Counted from the stretch's first letter, positions 16,009-25,228 are shown. The stretch is 64,000 nucleotides of DNA from Lachnospiraceae bacterium (GCA_017428105.1 JAFRRM010000019.1:1-64000), one strand, 5' to 3'. The notes: generated from the letters alone by a model not told the origin. Translations and numbers: made by a program.

Positions 16009-16668
16009 CTACAGCTGCGACTGCATGCTCATCAGTGCCGGGACCATTACGATGATGAGCGATAACCCGAACAGGAGCAGGATCGGCAGCAGCAGTTTTG
16101 TCCCGGTCCGCTCTCCTTTTTCCCTGACCGTCTGCAGCGAAACGGTCAGACTGGCGCCAGCCTCCTGCTCCAGCTGTTTCAGCAGTTCCTTATTGCCGTG
16201 CTGCACGTAGGTCTCCAGCAGACCGCCCAGACGCAGGTATTCGGTCGTACCGCAGCGGCGTCCGAACGAACCGTAGGCCCGGTCCTCATATTCGCCGCCC
16301 CGGATCTCCTGCCAGGCCGTCCGCATTTCCTCGTACGCGGGACGCGGCGCGGCGCCTTTCCGGCATTCCTCTTCATAATTGCGGACCATCTTCTCCCAGC
16401 TGCTGCGGAGCGAGAGGCCTGCGGTCATGTACAGGCTCAGCATCGTCAGCAGCGGGCTGTAATCCCGGACCAGTTCCTCCCGCCTTCTCTGCGCCGCTTC
16501 TTTCTGACGCTGCAGAGGCAGATACAGCAGGACAGCGGCACAGACGAAGCCGGCCAGCAGCATGGCCGTCGCGTCCGCCGCCTTGCCCCGCCGGAACAGT
16601 ACGGCAAAGGCAAGCGTTCCGCTCAGGAAAGCGGCTGCCGCGTATACACGGCTCTTTTCACGGTTCAT
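16009..16668 (-). CDS. tadC: TadC-like pilus assembly membrane protein
   Basis: A 219-residue protein of the T2SS protein F superfamily, the inner platform of the Flp pilus machine. Two N-terminal hydrophobic segments, a cytoplasmic helical domain (LLTMLSLYMTAGLSLRSSWEKMV), then ASLTVSLQTVREKGERTGTKLLLPILLLFGLSLIIVMVPALM at the end. ATG follows GGAGAAGAGTT and overlaps the tadB stop by 11 bp. It pairs with TadB, as in other tad systems. Confidence 0.88.
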   Translation of the reverse strand: MNREKSRVYAAAAFLSGTLAFAVLFRRGKAADATAMLLAGFVCAAVLLYLPLQRQKEAAQRRREELVRDYSPLLTMLSLYMTAGLSLRSSWEKMVRNYEEECRKGAAPRPAYEEMRTAWQEIRGGEYEDRAYGSFGRRCGTTEYLRLGGLLETYVQHGNKELLKQLEQEAGASLTVSLQTVREKGERTGTKLLLPILLLFGLSLIIVMVPALMSMQSQL

Positions 16669-17422
16669 AACTCTTCTCCAGGATCCTGTCGCCCCACCAG
16701 AAAGCCAGGCCGTATAAAAGGAGAACGCCCGCCATGATCAGATGTCCGGCGCCTTCGTACAGTACCCGCGTCATATCCGGCGACGTGACGTTGAGAAACA
16801 GCAGCATTCCGGCCGGGACCAGGCACATGATGAAGTACTCCAGCCGCTGCCCGGCCAGCAGGGTGCCGATCTCCCGGCGCACTTCGCCGCGCGCGTCCAT
16901 CAGTCGGACGAAGGCTTTCAGGACCGGCAGATAATCCCCGCCCTGCCGTTTCGCAATGACGAAGATCCGCGCCAGCTGCGCGCCGTCCTCCAATCCGGTC
17001 CGTTCCCCGAACGAGCGCCAGATGCGCTCCGGGGGCGTTTTCAGGATCAGTTCCCGGCTCATCCGGGCCGCTTCCCGCCCCATCATGCTGTCCGCGCCGT
17101 ACATGGTGGCGATCTCCCGGCCCGCTCCCGTCATGGCGTTTTCCAGGGCCAGACCGGCGCGCAGGAACGAGATCACGGAGAGCAGATAATCCCGCATCTG
17201 GTCTGTCATCTGTCCGCGCCTGCGGATCTCCGTCTTATGCCTTCCCAGCCGCAGCGCCCCGTACGCGCCGGGGATCATCAGCAGCAGGGCGGCACCCGAC
17301 CGGAAGAACAGGTACCCGAGCGCGGCTCCCAGTGCGGCGCCTGCCGCCAAAACCGTCATGTCTTCCCGCTTCCGGCTCCGGAACGGCGGATAATCAGAGC
17401 GGGGCAGCAGCGCCTTCATCAT
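16658..17422 (-). CDS. tadB: TadB-like pilus assembly membrane protein
   Basis: About 254 residues, T2SS F-like. Two N-terminal helices (MTVLAAGAALGAALGYLFFRSGAA...), a cytoplasmic domain (DYLLSVISFLRAGLALENAMTGA ... KTPPERIWRSF ... IAKRQGGDY) and two C-terminal helices. The open frame extends further upstream into tadA, but I prefer the ATG pair at 17422, which overlaps the tadA end as expected for a coupled operon. The site before it is weak. Confidence 0.87.
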   Translation of the reverse strand: MMKALLPRSDYPPFRSRKREDMTVLAAGAALGAALGYLFFRSGAALLLMIPGAYGALRLGRHKTEIRRRGQMTDQMRDYLLSVISFLRAGLALENAMTGAGREIATMYGADSMMGREAARMSRELILKTPPERIWRSFGERTGLEDGAQLARIFVIAKRQGGDYLPVLKAFVRLMDARGEVRREIGTLLAGQRLEYFIMCLVPAGMLLFLNVTSPDMTRVLYEGAGHLIMAGVLLLYGLAFWWGDRILEKSYEP

Positions 17423-18644
17423 TCTTGAGACAAAAGGTTCCGTCTTCCCCGAATACGGGGACGGCACCGAAGATCTCTCTCCATTTCTTTGTTTTCCGCG
17501 GCTGCTCTCCGATAAAACGCAGCCCGTTTTTTTCCGTATATTCCAGGATCGTTTCAATCCGGATCTCTCCTTTCTCCAGGCCTAGCACCTCGCAGACGGA
17601 CAGGACGCGCCGTTTCCGGTCTTTCTGGCGGCCCAGATGGATCATCAGATCCAGCGCGGAGGCGATCTGGCCGCGGATCGCCCCCAGCGGCAGTTCTCCT
17701 CCCATCAGGGCCATCGTTTCCAGGCGCGACAGCATATGGGCTGCGCTGTTGGCGTGGCCGGTGGAAAGCGAGCCGCGGCAGCCGGTGTTCATGGCCTGCA
17801 GCATGTCCAGCGTTTCCTCCCCGCGGACCTCGCCTACCACGATGCGGTCCGGCCTCATGCGCAGCGCGGTGCGGATCAGGTCCCGGATCGAGATCCGTCC
17901 GAGCCCTTCCAGGTTGGGATCGCGTGTCTCCATCCGCACCAGGTTCGGAAGGCCCTGCAGCTGCAGTTCCAGCGAATCCTCGATCGTGATCACGCGCTCC
18001 TCCGCCGGAATAAACGCCGAGAGCGCATTCAGGAACGTGGTCTTTCCCGATCCGGTGCCTCCGCTGATGAAAATGTTGCAGCCGCACTTCACGGCGGATT
18101 CCAGAAATGCGGCGCAGGCCGGCGTCAGGGCTTCCAGCGCGATCAGCTTTTCCATCGTCAGCGGATCTTTGAAGAACTTCCGGATGGTGACGACGGGCCC
18201 GTCCGGGGCGGCGGGCGGAAGCACGATGTTGACGCGCGAGCCGTCCGGCAGACGCAGGTCCGCGATCGGCGAAGCCGTATTCACCATGCGGTTGACCCGG
18301 GCCGCCATGACCTGGATCACGTCGTCCAGTGCCTCCCGCCCCGAAAAATTCCTGTTCCACAGCCGGATCTCATTGCCTCTCTCCACAAAGATGTTCTTCG
18401 TTCCGTTGACCATGATCTCCGTCACGGCGTCGTCTTCCAGCAGCGGCTGGAGGATGTCCATGCCCCGGAACGAATCCAGCAGCTGTTTGCGGTAAGTCTC
18501 CTTCGCCTTCAGGCTGAGCCCCTGATCGCGTCCCCATTCCGTCAGAGCGCGGTCGATCTCCTCGAGCAGGGCGGCTTCGGAATAATCGGTCTCCTTCAGA
18601 TCGAGCGCGATCCGGCGGCGGATCCGTTTGAGTTCCTCCCTCAC
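17394..18644 (-). CDS. tadA: TadA/CpaF-type secretion ATPase
   Basis: A 416-residue hexameric ATPase that powers Flp pilus assembly. The N-terminal domain (LQPLLEDDAVTEIMVNGTKNIFVERG) leads into the ATPase core: LRLPDGSRVNI, Walker A GGTGSGKTT (about 195-203), IEDSLELQL (Asp box), RPDRIVVGEVRGEE (Walker B) and STGHANSA (His box). The start is GTG at 18644, overlapping the tadZ stop, behind GGAGGCGGAACC. The frame is open far upstream, but that part is antisense-like Arg/Gly shadow sequence. Confidence 0.95.
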   Translation of the reverse strand: MREELKRIRRRIALDLKETDYSEAALLEEIDRALTEWGRDQGLSLKAKETYRKQLLDSFRGMDILQPLLEDDAVTEIMVNGTKNIFVERGNEIRLWNRNFSGREALDDVIQVMAARVNRMVNTASPIADLRLPDGSRVNIVLPPAAPDGPVVTIRKFFKDPLTMEKLIALEALTPACAAFLESAVKCGCNIFISGGTGSGKTTFLNALSAFIPAEERVITIEDSLELQLQGLPNLVRMETRDPNLEGLGRISIRDLIRTALRMRPDRIVVGEVRGEETLDMLQAMNTGCRGSLSTGHANSAAHMLSRLETMALMGGELPLGAIRGQIASALDLMIHLGRQKDRKRRVLSVCEVLGLEKGEIRIETILEYTEKNGLRFIGEQPRKTKKWREIFGAVPVFGEDGTFCLKNDEGAAAPL

Positions 18645-19612
18645 GGTTCCGCCTCCGCCAGCGCTTTCAGGCAGCGGCCCCAGGACATGAGTTTCAGTTC
18701 CCGGTGGTCCACCCATTCGGGAAGCGGTTCCGGCGGAAGTCGGTACGGACGGAGTTTGGACAGAAACGCCTCTCCGCGCGCACGTTCCATCTGCTCCCGC
18801 CATTCTTCCCATTTGGCGATGGCCAGGCGGTCTTCCCGGAGCGGAACATAGATCCGGTCGCAGCACTTCAGGATCTCCTCCGGGTGAACGATCCCGTCCC
18901 CCACGTCGATCAGGACGTACCGCGCTCCGCTCCCGGTCCTGAGCTGCGCCAGCAGGAATTCCCAGTCCCGGCTGTTCATTTCCAGCAGGTCGTCCGCCTC
19001 CCGGACCGGCGGGATCACCGCCAGCGGTCCGTAATATTCGGTCAGTTCCTCCAGATGCTCCAGCGGATCCCCCTGCACACGGGCGTAATACAGCAGGTCC
19101 GACAGCCCGCCTCCGCTGCCCGGCAGTATCTGCCGCAGACCGGAATACCGTTCCAGGTTCAGCAGCAGCGCGGACGCCGTTTCCGCCAGATGCAGGCCCA
19201 TCAGGATGGCGCTGACGCTCTGTCCGGCCCCGTGGACCGGCGAATAGAATCCGATCAGACGGCATGGCGCATGCATGACCGTTTCCGGTTCCCCGGTCCT
19301 CCAGCTCTTCCGGATCCGGCTGATCTGCCGGTCCATCGGCCGGTATACCGGCAGCTGCCGCTCGTCCGCCGCTTCGCTCCGGTCCGTGAAGACGAGGAAG
19401 GGGATCCCCCGCTCCTCGGCCGGCCGCGTGTCGAAGCCTTCCTGTCCGATGACCAGCGACGCGGAGCCTTCGCGGACGTATTTCAGGAACGGCGCCTCCT
19501 CCGTGAAGACCGTGCAGCGGATCTCCAGATTGCTTTTTCTCTCCAGATAGTCCGAAAACCGTCTCAGGAACACGGGATCGGTATGGTATAGAACAAGTCT
19601 CTTTTCAGACAT
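18641..19612 (-). CDS. tadZ: TadZ/CpaE-like protein with degenerate P-loop
   Basis: A 323-residue protein with an N-terminal receiver-like fold (about 1-110) and a ParA/MinD-like domain. It normally localises the tad machine. The P-loop position reads SPVHGAGQS (about 124-132), with Gln in place of the usual Lys, and no upstream deviant-Walker Lys is evident. VLIDVGDG matches the Walker B region. ATP hydrolysis is therefore doubtful. ATG follows AAAGGAGTCTT. It is the first gene of the tad operon. Confidence 0.82.
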   Translation of the reverse strand: MSEKRLVLYHTDPVFLRRFSDYLERKSNLEIRCTVFTEEAPFLKYVREGSASLVIGQEGFDTRPAEERGIPFLVFTDRSEAADERQLPVYRPMDRQISRIRKSWRTGEPETVMHAPCRLIGFYSPVHGAGQSVSAILMGLHLAETASALLLNLERYSGLRQILPGSGGGLSDLLYYARVQGDPLEHLEELTEYYGPLAVIPPVREADDLLEMNSRDWEFLLAQLRTGSGARYVLIDVGDGIVHPEEILKCCDRIYVPLREDRLAIAKWEEWREQMERARGEAFLSKLRPYRLPPEPLPEWVDHRELKLMSWGRCLKALAEAEP

Positions 19613-19698
19613 AAGACTCCTTTTTCCGGCTTCCTGCCGGTCATTTTCAGTTTCTGCCAGTTTGGGCGGAATGCGGTCGAAATTCGGAATGCAATTTG

Positions 19699-19738
19699 AT
19701 TATGAGCCAGCTCCGGCCCCGGGTCAAGTGAATTGACC
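19699..19738 (-). promoter_or_regulatory. Promoter of the tad operon with inverted repeat at -35
   Basis: -35 TTGACC (19727-19722), 17-bp spacer, -10 CATAAT (19704-19699). The -35 is one arm of an inverted repeat, GGTCAA-N5-TTGACC (19722-19738), a candidate operator. The rest of 19613-19858 also holds two direct GGAATGC copies about 20 bp apart (near 19660 and 19685) and the glgB promoter on the other strand. Confidence 0.65.
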
Positions 19739-19814
19739 GCGGCCGCCGACGCTTATCGCGCCGGGCCGTCAGGCGGTTTTCACGATTTGTTCATCATTTT
19801 TTCCGGGAGACACC

Positions 19815-19843
19815 TTTACCTTTTCCCGATCTTTTGATAGAAT
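19815..19843 (+). promoter_or_regulatory. Promoter of glgB
   Basis: -35 TTTACC (19815-19820), 17-bp spacer, -10 TAGAAT (19838-19843). It directs transcription towards the ATG at 19868, with a GAGGTG ribosome binding site at 19855-19860. Confidence 0.7.
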
Positions 19844-19867
19844 GATCTTGCAAGTGAGGTGAACGAT

Positions 19868-21748
19868 ATGATTTCTGATGTCGATATGTATTTATTCGGT
19901 CAGGGCACCCATTACGAGATCTACAAAAAGCTGGGAGCGCATCCCTGTGAAGTAGGCGGCGTAGCGGGTTTTTCCTTTGCCGTCTGGGCGCCGCACGCCG
20001 TTTCGGTCTCCGTCGTGGGGGATTTCAACGGGTGGAACAATACGCGCAATCCCATGATGCTGCTGGAAGGTTCCGGCATCTTTGCCTGTTTCATTCCGGA
20101 AGCGCAGGCCGGTCAGCTGTACAAGTATGACATCCTGACGCAGAACCACCAGCACCTGCTCAAGGCCGATCCGTTCGCGTTTTCCACGGAATTCCGGCCG
20201 GGCACCGCGTCCCGTCTGTATGCGCCGTCCTATGAATTCCACGACGATGAATGGATCGCGGCCCGTCCCGCCTCGCAGGCGGAGATCCGCCGGGCGCCGC
20301 TCGCCATCTATGAATGCCAGCTGGCCTCCTGGATGCGCCACCCCGGCGCCGACCCCAGCTTTTATTCCTACCGCAAACTCGCGGAGCGTCTGGGCGGCTA
20401 CGTCAAATATATGGGCTACACGCACGTGGAGCTGATCGGGATCTCCGAATATCCGCTGGACGCCTCCTGGGGCTATCAGGTCACCGGGTACTATTCCCCC
20501 ACTTCCCGACACGGCTCGCCGGATGATTTCAAGTATTTCGTGGATGAGATGCACAAACAGGGCATCGGCGTGATCATGGACTGGGTCCCGGCGCACTTCC
20601 CGCGCGACGCGCACGCCCTGGCGAATTTTGACGGCGAACCGCTGTTTGAATACGCGGACCCGCGCCGCGGCGAGCACGCGGAATGGGGCACGAAGGTCTT
20701 CGATCTGGGCCGTCCGCAGGTCTCCAATTTCCTGATCGCCAACGCCCTGTACTGGCTGCGCGAATTTCACATCGACGGCCTGCGCGTGGACGCGGTCGCC
20801 TCCATGCTGTACCTGGATTACGGCAAGCAGGGCGGCAACTGCGCCACCAACATTTACGGCGGCAACGAAAATCTGGAATCCATCGAATTCTTCAAGCATC
20901 TGAACAGCGTCATCCGCCGGGAATGCCCCGGCACGTTCACCGTGGCGGAGGAAAGCACCGCCTGGCCCGGCGTCACGGCGGACCCGGAGGACGGCGGCCT
21001 CGGCTTCACGTTCAAGTGGAATATGGGCTGGATGCACGACTTCCTGGAATACATGGAAAAGGACCCCATCTTCCGCCGCTATCACCACGGCAAGATGACC
21101 CTGCCCATGACCTATTCCGGCGCGGAGCACTATATCCTGGTCCTCTCCCACGACGAAGTGGTCCACATGAAACGCTCCATGTTCGAAAAGATGCCCGGCG
21201 ATGAGTGGCAGAAATACGCCGGTCTGAAAGCCGCGTACACCTTCATGACGGGCCACCCCGGCAAGAAGCTGCTCTTCATGGGCGGGGAGTTCGGCCAGCG
21301 CCGTGAATGGAACGAAGACCGTGAACTCGACTGGTTCATGCTGGGCGATGAACGGAACCGCGACCTCCAGGCCTATTACCGCAGCCTTCTGGAGCTCTAC
21401 CGCCGCTATCCGATCCTGTATACCACGGATTTCGGCGGCGAAGGCTTCGAATGGATCAACTCCTGGGACGCGGACCGCTGCATCTTCAGTTTCACACGGG
21501 GCGACAGCAAGAAGGAACACCCGCTCGTATTCGTCGTGAATTTCGCACCCGTGCCGCGCGATGATTACGCGGTCGGCGCTCCGGCGGAAGGCCGCTATGA
21601 ACTGCTGCTGGATCAGACCCACGGGTTCTATGAAGACGCGGAAGACCGCCCGGTCCTGGAAACGGAAGCCTCCGAATGCGACGGACGGCCGAACCGCCTG
21701 TCCTTCCCGCTGGCGGCATACGGCACAGCGGTGTACCGGAAGCTGTGA
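19868..21748 (+). CDS. glgB: 1,4-alpha-glucan branching enzyme
   Basis: About 626 residues, GH13. It transfers alpha-1,4 chains to alpha-1,6 branch points in glycogen. An N-terminal CBM48 (FAVWAPHAVSVSVVGDFNGWN) precedes the catalytic barrel. Motifs: GLRVDAVASMLYLDY (nucleophile Asp), VAEESTAWPGV (acid/base Glu), LSHDEVVH (His-Asp) and KLLFMGGEFGQRREWNEDRELDW. The ATG at 19868 is chosen over the GTG at 19859 because GAGGTG sits just upstream. No other glg gene is next to it; it is a single-gene unit, divergent from tad and ended by a terminator. Confidence 0.96.
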   Translation: MISDVDMYLFGQGTHYEIYKKLGAHPCEVGGVAGFSFAVWAPHAVSVSVVGDFNGWNNTRNPMMLLEGSGIFACFIPEAQAGQLYKYDILTQNHQHLLKADPFAFSTEFRPGTASRLYAPSYEFHDDEWIAARPASQAEIRRAPLAIYECQLASWMRHPGADPSFYSYRKLAERLGGYVKYMGYTHVELIGISEYPLDASWGYQVTGYYSPTSRHGSPDDFKYFVDEMHKQGIGVIMDWVPAHFPRDAHALANFDGEPLFEYADPRRGEHAEWGTKVFDLGRPQVSNFLIANALYWLREFHIDGLRVDAVASMLYLDYGKQGGNCATNIYGGNENLESIEFFKHLNSVIRRECPGTFTVAEESTAWPGVTADPEDGGLGFTFKWNMGWMHDFLEYMEKDPIFRRYHHGKMTLPMTYSGAEHYILVLSHDEVVHMKRSMFEKMPGDEWQKYAGLKAAYTFMTGHPGKKLLFMGGEFGQRREWNEDRELDWFMLGDERNRDLQAYYRSLLELYRRYPILYTTDFGGEGFEWINSWDADRCIFSFTRGDSKKEHPLVFVVNFAPVPRDDYAVGAPAEGRYELLLDQTHGFYEDAEDRPVLETEASECDGRPNRLSFPLAAYGTAVYRKL

Positions 21749-21764
21749 TCCGCGGCACGATATG

Positions 21765-21810
21765 AAAAGACGCAGGCAACGGGATCTCTCCCGGACCTGC
21801 GTCTTTTTTT
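21765..21810 (+). terminator. Rho-independent terminator of glgB
   Basis: AAAAGACGCAGG (21765-21776) pairs with CCTGCGTCTTTT, followed by a T run to 21810. It lies between the convergent glgB and rsmI. The reverse orientation has only a short T-tract. Confidence 0.9.
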
Positions 21811-21846
21811 GCGGTCTTCTGCCGGCGGGCCATACGGCCCGGCCGG

Positions 21847-22692
21847 TCATTTCATCAGCAGTGCGTACAGCGTATTGCGGCTGATCGCAAAATCCTCCGC
21901 CATCGCTTTGATGGCTTCTTTTTTTGTCATTCCCCGGCTCATATACGCCTGCAGATGCTCTTCCGGCGAACGGCTCTCCCAGCTGCTGCGCATCTCTTCC
22001 TGTTTTTCTTCCGGGCTCCTGCCGGCGATGACCAGCACGTACTCGCCGCGCGGTTCTTTTTCCCGGTACAGGGCTTCCGCTTCTTCCAGCGTCGCCGGCA
22101 GCGCCTCTTCATGGATCTTCGTCAGCTCGCGGCACAGGCAGACGGCGCGGCCGCCGCCCAGGCACTCCTTCAGTTCCTGGAGCGTTTTCCGCAGGCGGTG
22201 CGGCGCTTCGTAAAGAACGATGGTCCGCGGCTCATCCCGCAGCGCGTCCAGCACGGCTTTCCGGTCCTTGTTTTCCATGGGCAGAAAACCCTCGAAAACG
22301 AACCGCCGGGCGGAGATCCCGGACAGGGTCAGCGCCGTGATCAGCGCGCAGGGACCGGGCAGGGACGTCACCGGGATGCCCGCTTCCCGGGCCATGATCA
22401 CCAGGACCTCGCCGGGATCCGAAATGACCGGCGTGCCCGCGTCGCTGATCAGGGCGACGTTCTTTCCCTGCAGCATTCGCCCGACCAGTTCTTCCGCCCG
22501 TTCGTATTTATTATGTTCATGATAACTGACCAGCGGCTTGCTGATGCCGTAAAAGTCCAGCAGTCCCCGGCTGTGCCGCGTATCCTCGGCCGCGATCAGA
22601 TCGACTTCCTTCAGGATGCGCACGGCCCGGGCGGAAATGTCCTCCCGGTTTCCAATCGGCGTGGCGCAGATGTACAGCGTACCGCAGCTCAT
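21847..22692 (-). CDS. rsmI: 16S rRNA (cytidine(1402)-2'-O)-methyltransferase
   Basis: A 281-residue SAM-dependent methyltransferase of the SpoU-independent TP-methylase fold. N-terminal GTLYICATPIGN, then AEDTRHSRGLLDFYGI, SDAGTPVISDPG and TSLPGPCALITALTLSGI are diagnostic. A C-terminal HTH-like extension (MTKKEAIKAMAEDFAISRNTLY) is common in Firmicutes RsmI. The ATG at 22692 overlaps the trmN6 stop; the longer upstream frame is not used. It is the last gene of the gmk operon. Confidence 0.95.
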   Translation of the reverse strand: MSCGTLYICATPIGNREDISARAVRILKEVDLIAAEDTRHSRGLLDFYGISKPLVSYHEHNKYERAEELVGRMLQGKNVALISDAGTPVISDPGEVLVIMAREAGIPVTSLPGPCALITALTLSGISARRFVFEGFLPMENKDRKAVLDALRDEPRTIVLYEAPHRLRKTLQELKECLGGGRAVCLCRELTKIHEEALPATLEEAEALYREKEPRGEYVLVIAGRSPEEKQEEMRSSWESRSPEEHLQAYMSRGMTKKEAIKAMAEDFAISRNTLYALLMK

Positions 22693-23450
22693 TTCCCGTT
22701 CTCCTCTTCGGCTCCCGCGCCGCAGGCTTTCCGGACTTCTTCCGAAAACACGCCCGGCGCCTCGTAGATCAGACACGGCGCTTCCACGACCAGCCCGTCG
22801 CGCGCGCCTTTTTTTGCCTCCAGCAGGAACAGTTCCCCGCTGTCTCCCCGGAACGAATGCACGATCCGGAGCCGTCTCGCCTTCAGGCCCGTCCCGGGCA
22901 GCAAAGCCAGCGCCTCTCCCATCCGCCAGCAGCGGAACACCAGGAAAAGGCTGCCGCCTTCCCGAAGCAGCGCCGCGCTTTCCCGCAGCACGTCTTCCAG
23001 CGTGCAGGCTACCTCATGGCGGGCGATGGCCTTGACGGACGCCGGGTTCAGTAAGCCAGTGCCGACTTTGAAATACGGCGGATTGGCGACCACCGCATCG
23101 AATCCGTTCTTTCCCAGATACTCCGACGCACAGCGCAGATCCGCCTCCAGCACATCCACCTCATCCGACAGTCCGTTGAGTTCCATGTTGCGCCGCGCGA
23201 GCTTAGCCAGTTCCGGCTGGATCTCCACGGCCGTGAAGTGTCCGCCTTTGTCCCGCGCCTTGAGCAGCAGCGGAAGGATCCCGTTGCCGCAGCCCAGATC
23301 CACCGTCCTCGCCTGCGGGGAAAGGTCCGCGAATTCCGCGAGCAGCACCGCGTCTATGCCAAAACAGAAGGATCCCGTATGCTGAATGATACGAAATCCC
23401 TTCCGTCCCAGATCGTCTGTCCTCTCGTCTTTTTTCAGCGACACCGTCAT
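22689..23450 (-). CDS. trmN6: tRNA1(Val) A37 N6-methyltransferase (YfiC/TrmN6 family)
   Basis: A 253-residue Rossmann methyltransferase. Motif I is VDLGCGNGILPLLL; motif IV is VVANPPYFKVG, the NPPY of N6-adenine methylases. The N-terminal FRIIQHTGSFCFGIDAVLLAEF is typical of this family. The C-terminus is longer and Glu/Ala-rich. It overlaps ricT by 4 bp (ATGA). The tRNA target is assumed from the family, not shown here. Confidence 0.9.
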   Translation of the reverse strand: MTVSLKKDERTDDLGRKGFRIIQHTGSFCFGIDAVLLAEFADLSPQARTVDLGCGNGILPLLLKARDKGGHFTAVEIQPELAKLARRNMELNGLSDEVDVLEADLRCASEYLGKNGFDAVVANPPYFKVGTGLLNPASVKAIARHEVACTLEDVLRESAALLREGGSLFLVFRCWRMGEALALLPGTGLKARRLRIVHSFRGDSGELFLLEAKKGARDGLVVEAPCLIYEAPGVFSEEVRKACGAGAEEENGK

Positions 23451-24358
23451 GATTCCACGGAGCTTTTTGCCCCGGCGCCGTCCCTGCCCTCCAGGGCTTC
23501 CAGCGCGCGCGCCTCTTCCAGTTCTTCTTCGCTGAGTTTCACACGGCCTTTGCGGTGGCGCTGGCTGAAGAGCAATTCTTCCGCCGGGTATTCCGCGACG
23601 TCGGAATCGTCCCCGTCGGGGTTGATCAGCACTTTCACGGTCTGGCGCAGCACGTTGACGCTCTGCACCACGCCCTTGGTCCCCTCTTCTCGGACCGTGA
23701 CGCGCTCGCCGACCTGCGGCAGTTTGCCGTTCAGGTATTCGTAGGTGGCCTGTTCATTGTTCAGACAGCACATCAGACGGCCGCAGATCCCGGAGATCTT
23801 GGTCGGATTCAGGGAAAGGTTCTGCTCCTTCGCCATCCGGATGGAGACCGTCTGGAATTCGCTTAAGTAGCTGTGGCAGCACAGTTCGCGGCCGCAGACG
23901 CCTACGCCGCCCAGCAGCTTGGTCTCGTCGCGCACGCCGATCTGCCGCAGTTCGATGCGGGTGTGGAACACGGACGCCAGATCCTTGACCAGCTCGCGGA
24001 AGTCCACACGGTTGTCCGCCGTGAAATAAAACAGGATCTTGCCCCCGTCAAACGTATATTCCACGGAGACCAGCTTCATCAGCAGTTTGTGCTTGGCGAT
24101 CTTTTCCCGGCCGATCTGGAACGCCCGGGCTTCCAGGACGCGGTTCTTGCCGTCCTGTTCCAGATCCGCCGCCGTGGCGATGCGCAGGACGGGCTTGAGG
24201 TCCGTTTCCTCGGTCTCGTACACGGCCAGCACCGTGCCCATCTCCAGGCCGCGGGCCGTTTCCACGATGACCTTCATGTTGCGGTTCAGTTCCAGACCGT
24301 TCGCGGCATAATAATGATGTTTGCCGGGATGTCTCAATCCTACACTGACCTTCTGCAT
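23447..24358 (-). CDS. ricT: PSP1 domain protein RicT (YaaT)
   Basis: A 303-residue cytosolic protein. In Bacillus RicT (YaaT) forms an Fe-S complex with RicA and RicF that acts in RNase Y-mediated processing and sporulation/biofilm decisions. The PSP1 core is clear: GVGVCGRELCCHSYLSEF, NLSLNPTKISGICGRLMCCL with its Cys set. The C-terminal tail is Glu/Ala-rich. It lies directly after holB in the usual gmk-holB-ricT order. Confidence 0.95.
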   Translation of the reverse strand: MQKVSVGLRHPGKHHYYAANGLELNRNMKVIVETARGLEMGTVLAVYETEETDLKPVLRIATAADLEQDGKNRVLEARAFQIGREKIAKHKLLMKLVSVEYTFDGGKILFYFTADNRVDFRELVKDLASVFHTRIELRQIGVRDETKLLGGVGVCGRELCCHSYLSEFQTVSIRMAKEQNLSLNPTKISGICGRLMCCLNNEQATYEYLNGKLPQVGERVTVREEGTKGVVQSVNVLRQTVKVLINPDGDDSDVAEYPAEELLFSQRHRKGRVKLSEEELEEARALEALEGRDGAGAKSSVES

Positions 24359-25228
24359 CTATATCTCCTCACTTTCTTCAAGTGCTTCCCGAAATGACAG
24401 GCAGAACGCGCCCGTCACGTTATCTGCTTTGATATTCAGGCGCAGCTGTGTCTTCGCCTGCTGTATGATGTTCCACAGTTCTTTCAGGCTCCGGTCCGAC
24501 AGACGGTCCGCATGATCCCGGAGAAGGCCTTTCTGCTCCGGAAAGTGCAGGCCGCCGTCCGCGCCGCCCTTCAGGACGTAAATATCCCGCAGCACTTCCT
24601 CGAATCTCCGTACCTGGACCTCCGGTTCAAGCCCCGCCTTTTTCAGCCGGGAACTGACGTCCAGGCAGCCGCCCGCGGACATCCCGTCCAGTTCGGAGAC
24701 CACGCGGAGCAGTTCCTCCGTCCCCGCGCCCGTGTACTGAGGCTCCGCGGACAGGTCCGTCTCTTCCGCCGACAGGCATACCATGCGGGACAGCAGTGTG
24801 GGCAGAAAAGCGCTGCGGTTGAAGCCGGCCAGCAGGACCACGCCGTAGGCGGGCGGTTCTTCCATGGTCTTGAGCATGATGTTCTGGCACAGCGGCGTCA
24901 GCGTGTCCGCTTCCGGGATCAGGTAGATCTTGCGCGCGAAACGGTAGGGGCGGATGCCGATGTCGCTCACCAGCTGTTCGCGGATCTCCCTGGCGCTGTA
25001 GGCGGCTTTGGCTTTCGTCAGCCGGATGACGTCCGGATGATTGCCGCTGTCGAACGCGCGGCAGGAGGCACAGACGCCGCAGCCGGTGCCCTTTTCACAG
25101 GCGATGAGGCGCGCGGCGGTATTCATGACCCGCTCCGCCTGGCCGGGCCCCGCCGCTTCGAGGAAATAGGCGTGGCCGAGCTCATGCCTGGCCAGCACTT
25201 CCCGGAGATAAATCTCCGCCCTCGTCAT
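24359..25228 (-). CDS. holB: DNA polymerase III delta' subunit
   Basis: About 289 residues. Clamp-loader subunit. It keeps the AAA+ core with the CGVCASCRAFDSGNHPDV zinc-type segment and IYLIPEADTLTPLCQNIMLKTMEEPPAYGVVLLAGF, but has a degenerate P-loop (AAGPGQAER), as is normal for delta'. The ATG at 25228 overlaps the gmk stop (ATGA); the longer upstream frame is rejected. Confidence 0.92.
   Translation of the reverse strand: MTRAEIYLREVLARHELGHAYFLEAAGPGQAERVMNTAARLIACEKGTGCGVCASCRAFDSGNHPDVIRLTKAKAAYSAREIREQLVSDIGIRPYRFARKIYLIPEADTLTPLCQNIMLKTMEEPPAYGVVLLAGFNRSAFLPTLLSRMVCLSAEETDLSAEPQYTGAGTEELLRVVSELDGMSAGGCLDVSSRLKKAGLEPEVQVRRFEEVLRDIYVLKGGADGGLHFPEQKGLLRDHADRLSDRSLKELWNIIQQAKTQLRLNIKADNVTGAFCLSFREALEESEEI

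Noticed and set aside
17394..19265. 623-codon form of TadA
   Set aside because: The extra N-terminus is Arg/Gly-rich shadow of tadZ. The GTG at 18644 has a proper Shine-Dalgarno and matches the family start.
19892..21850. 652-codon minus-strand ORF opposite glgB
   Set aside because: Antisense shadow; glgB has all catalytic motifs on the plus strand.
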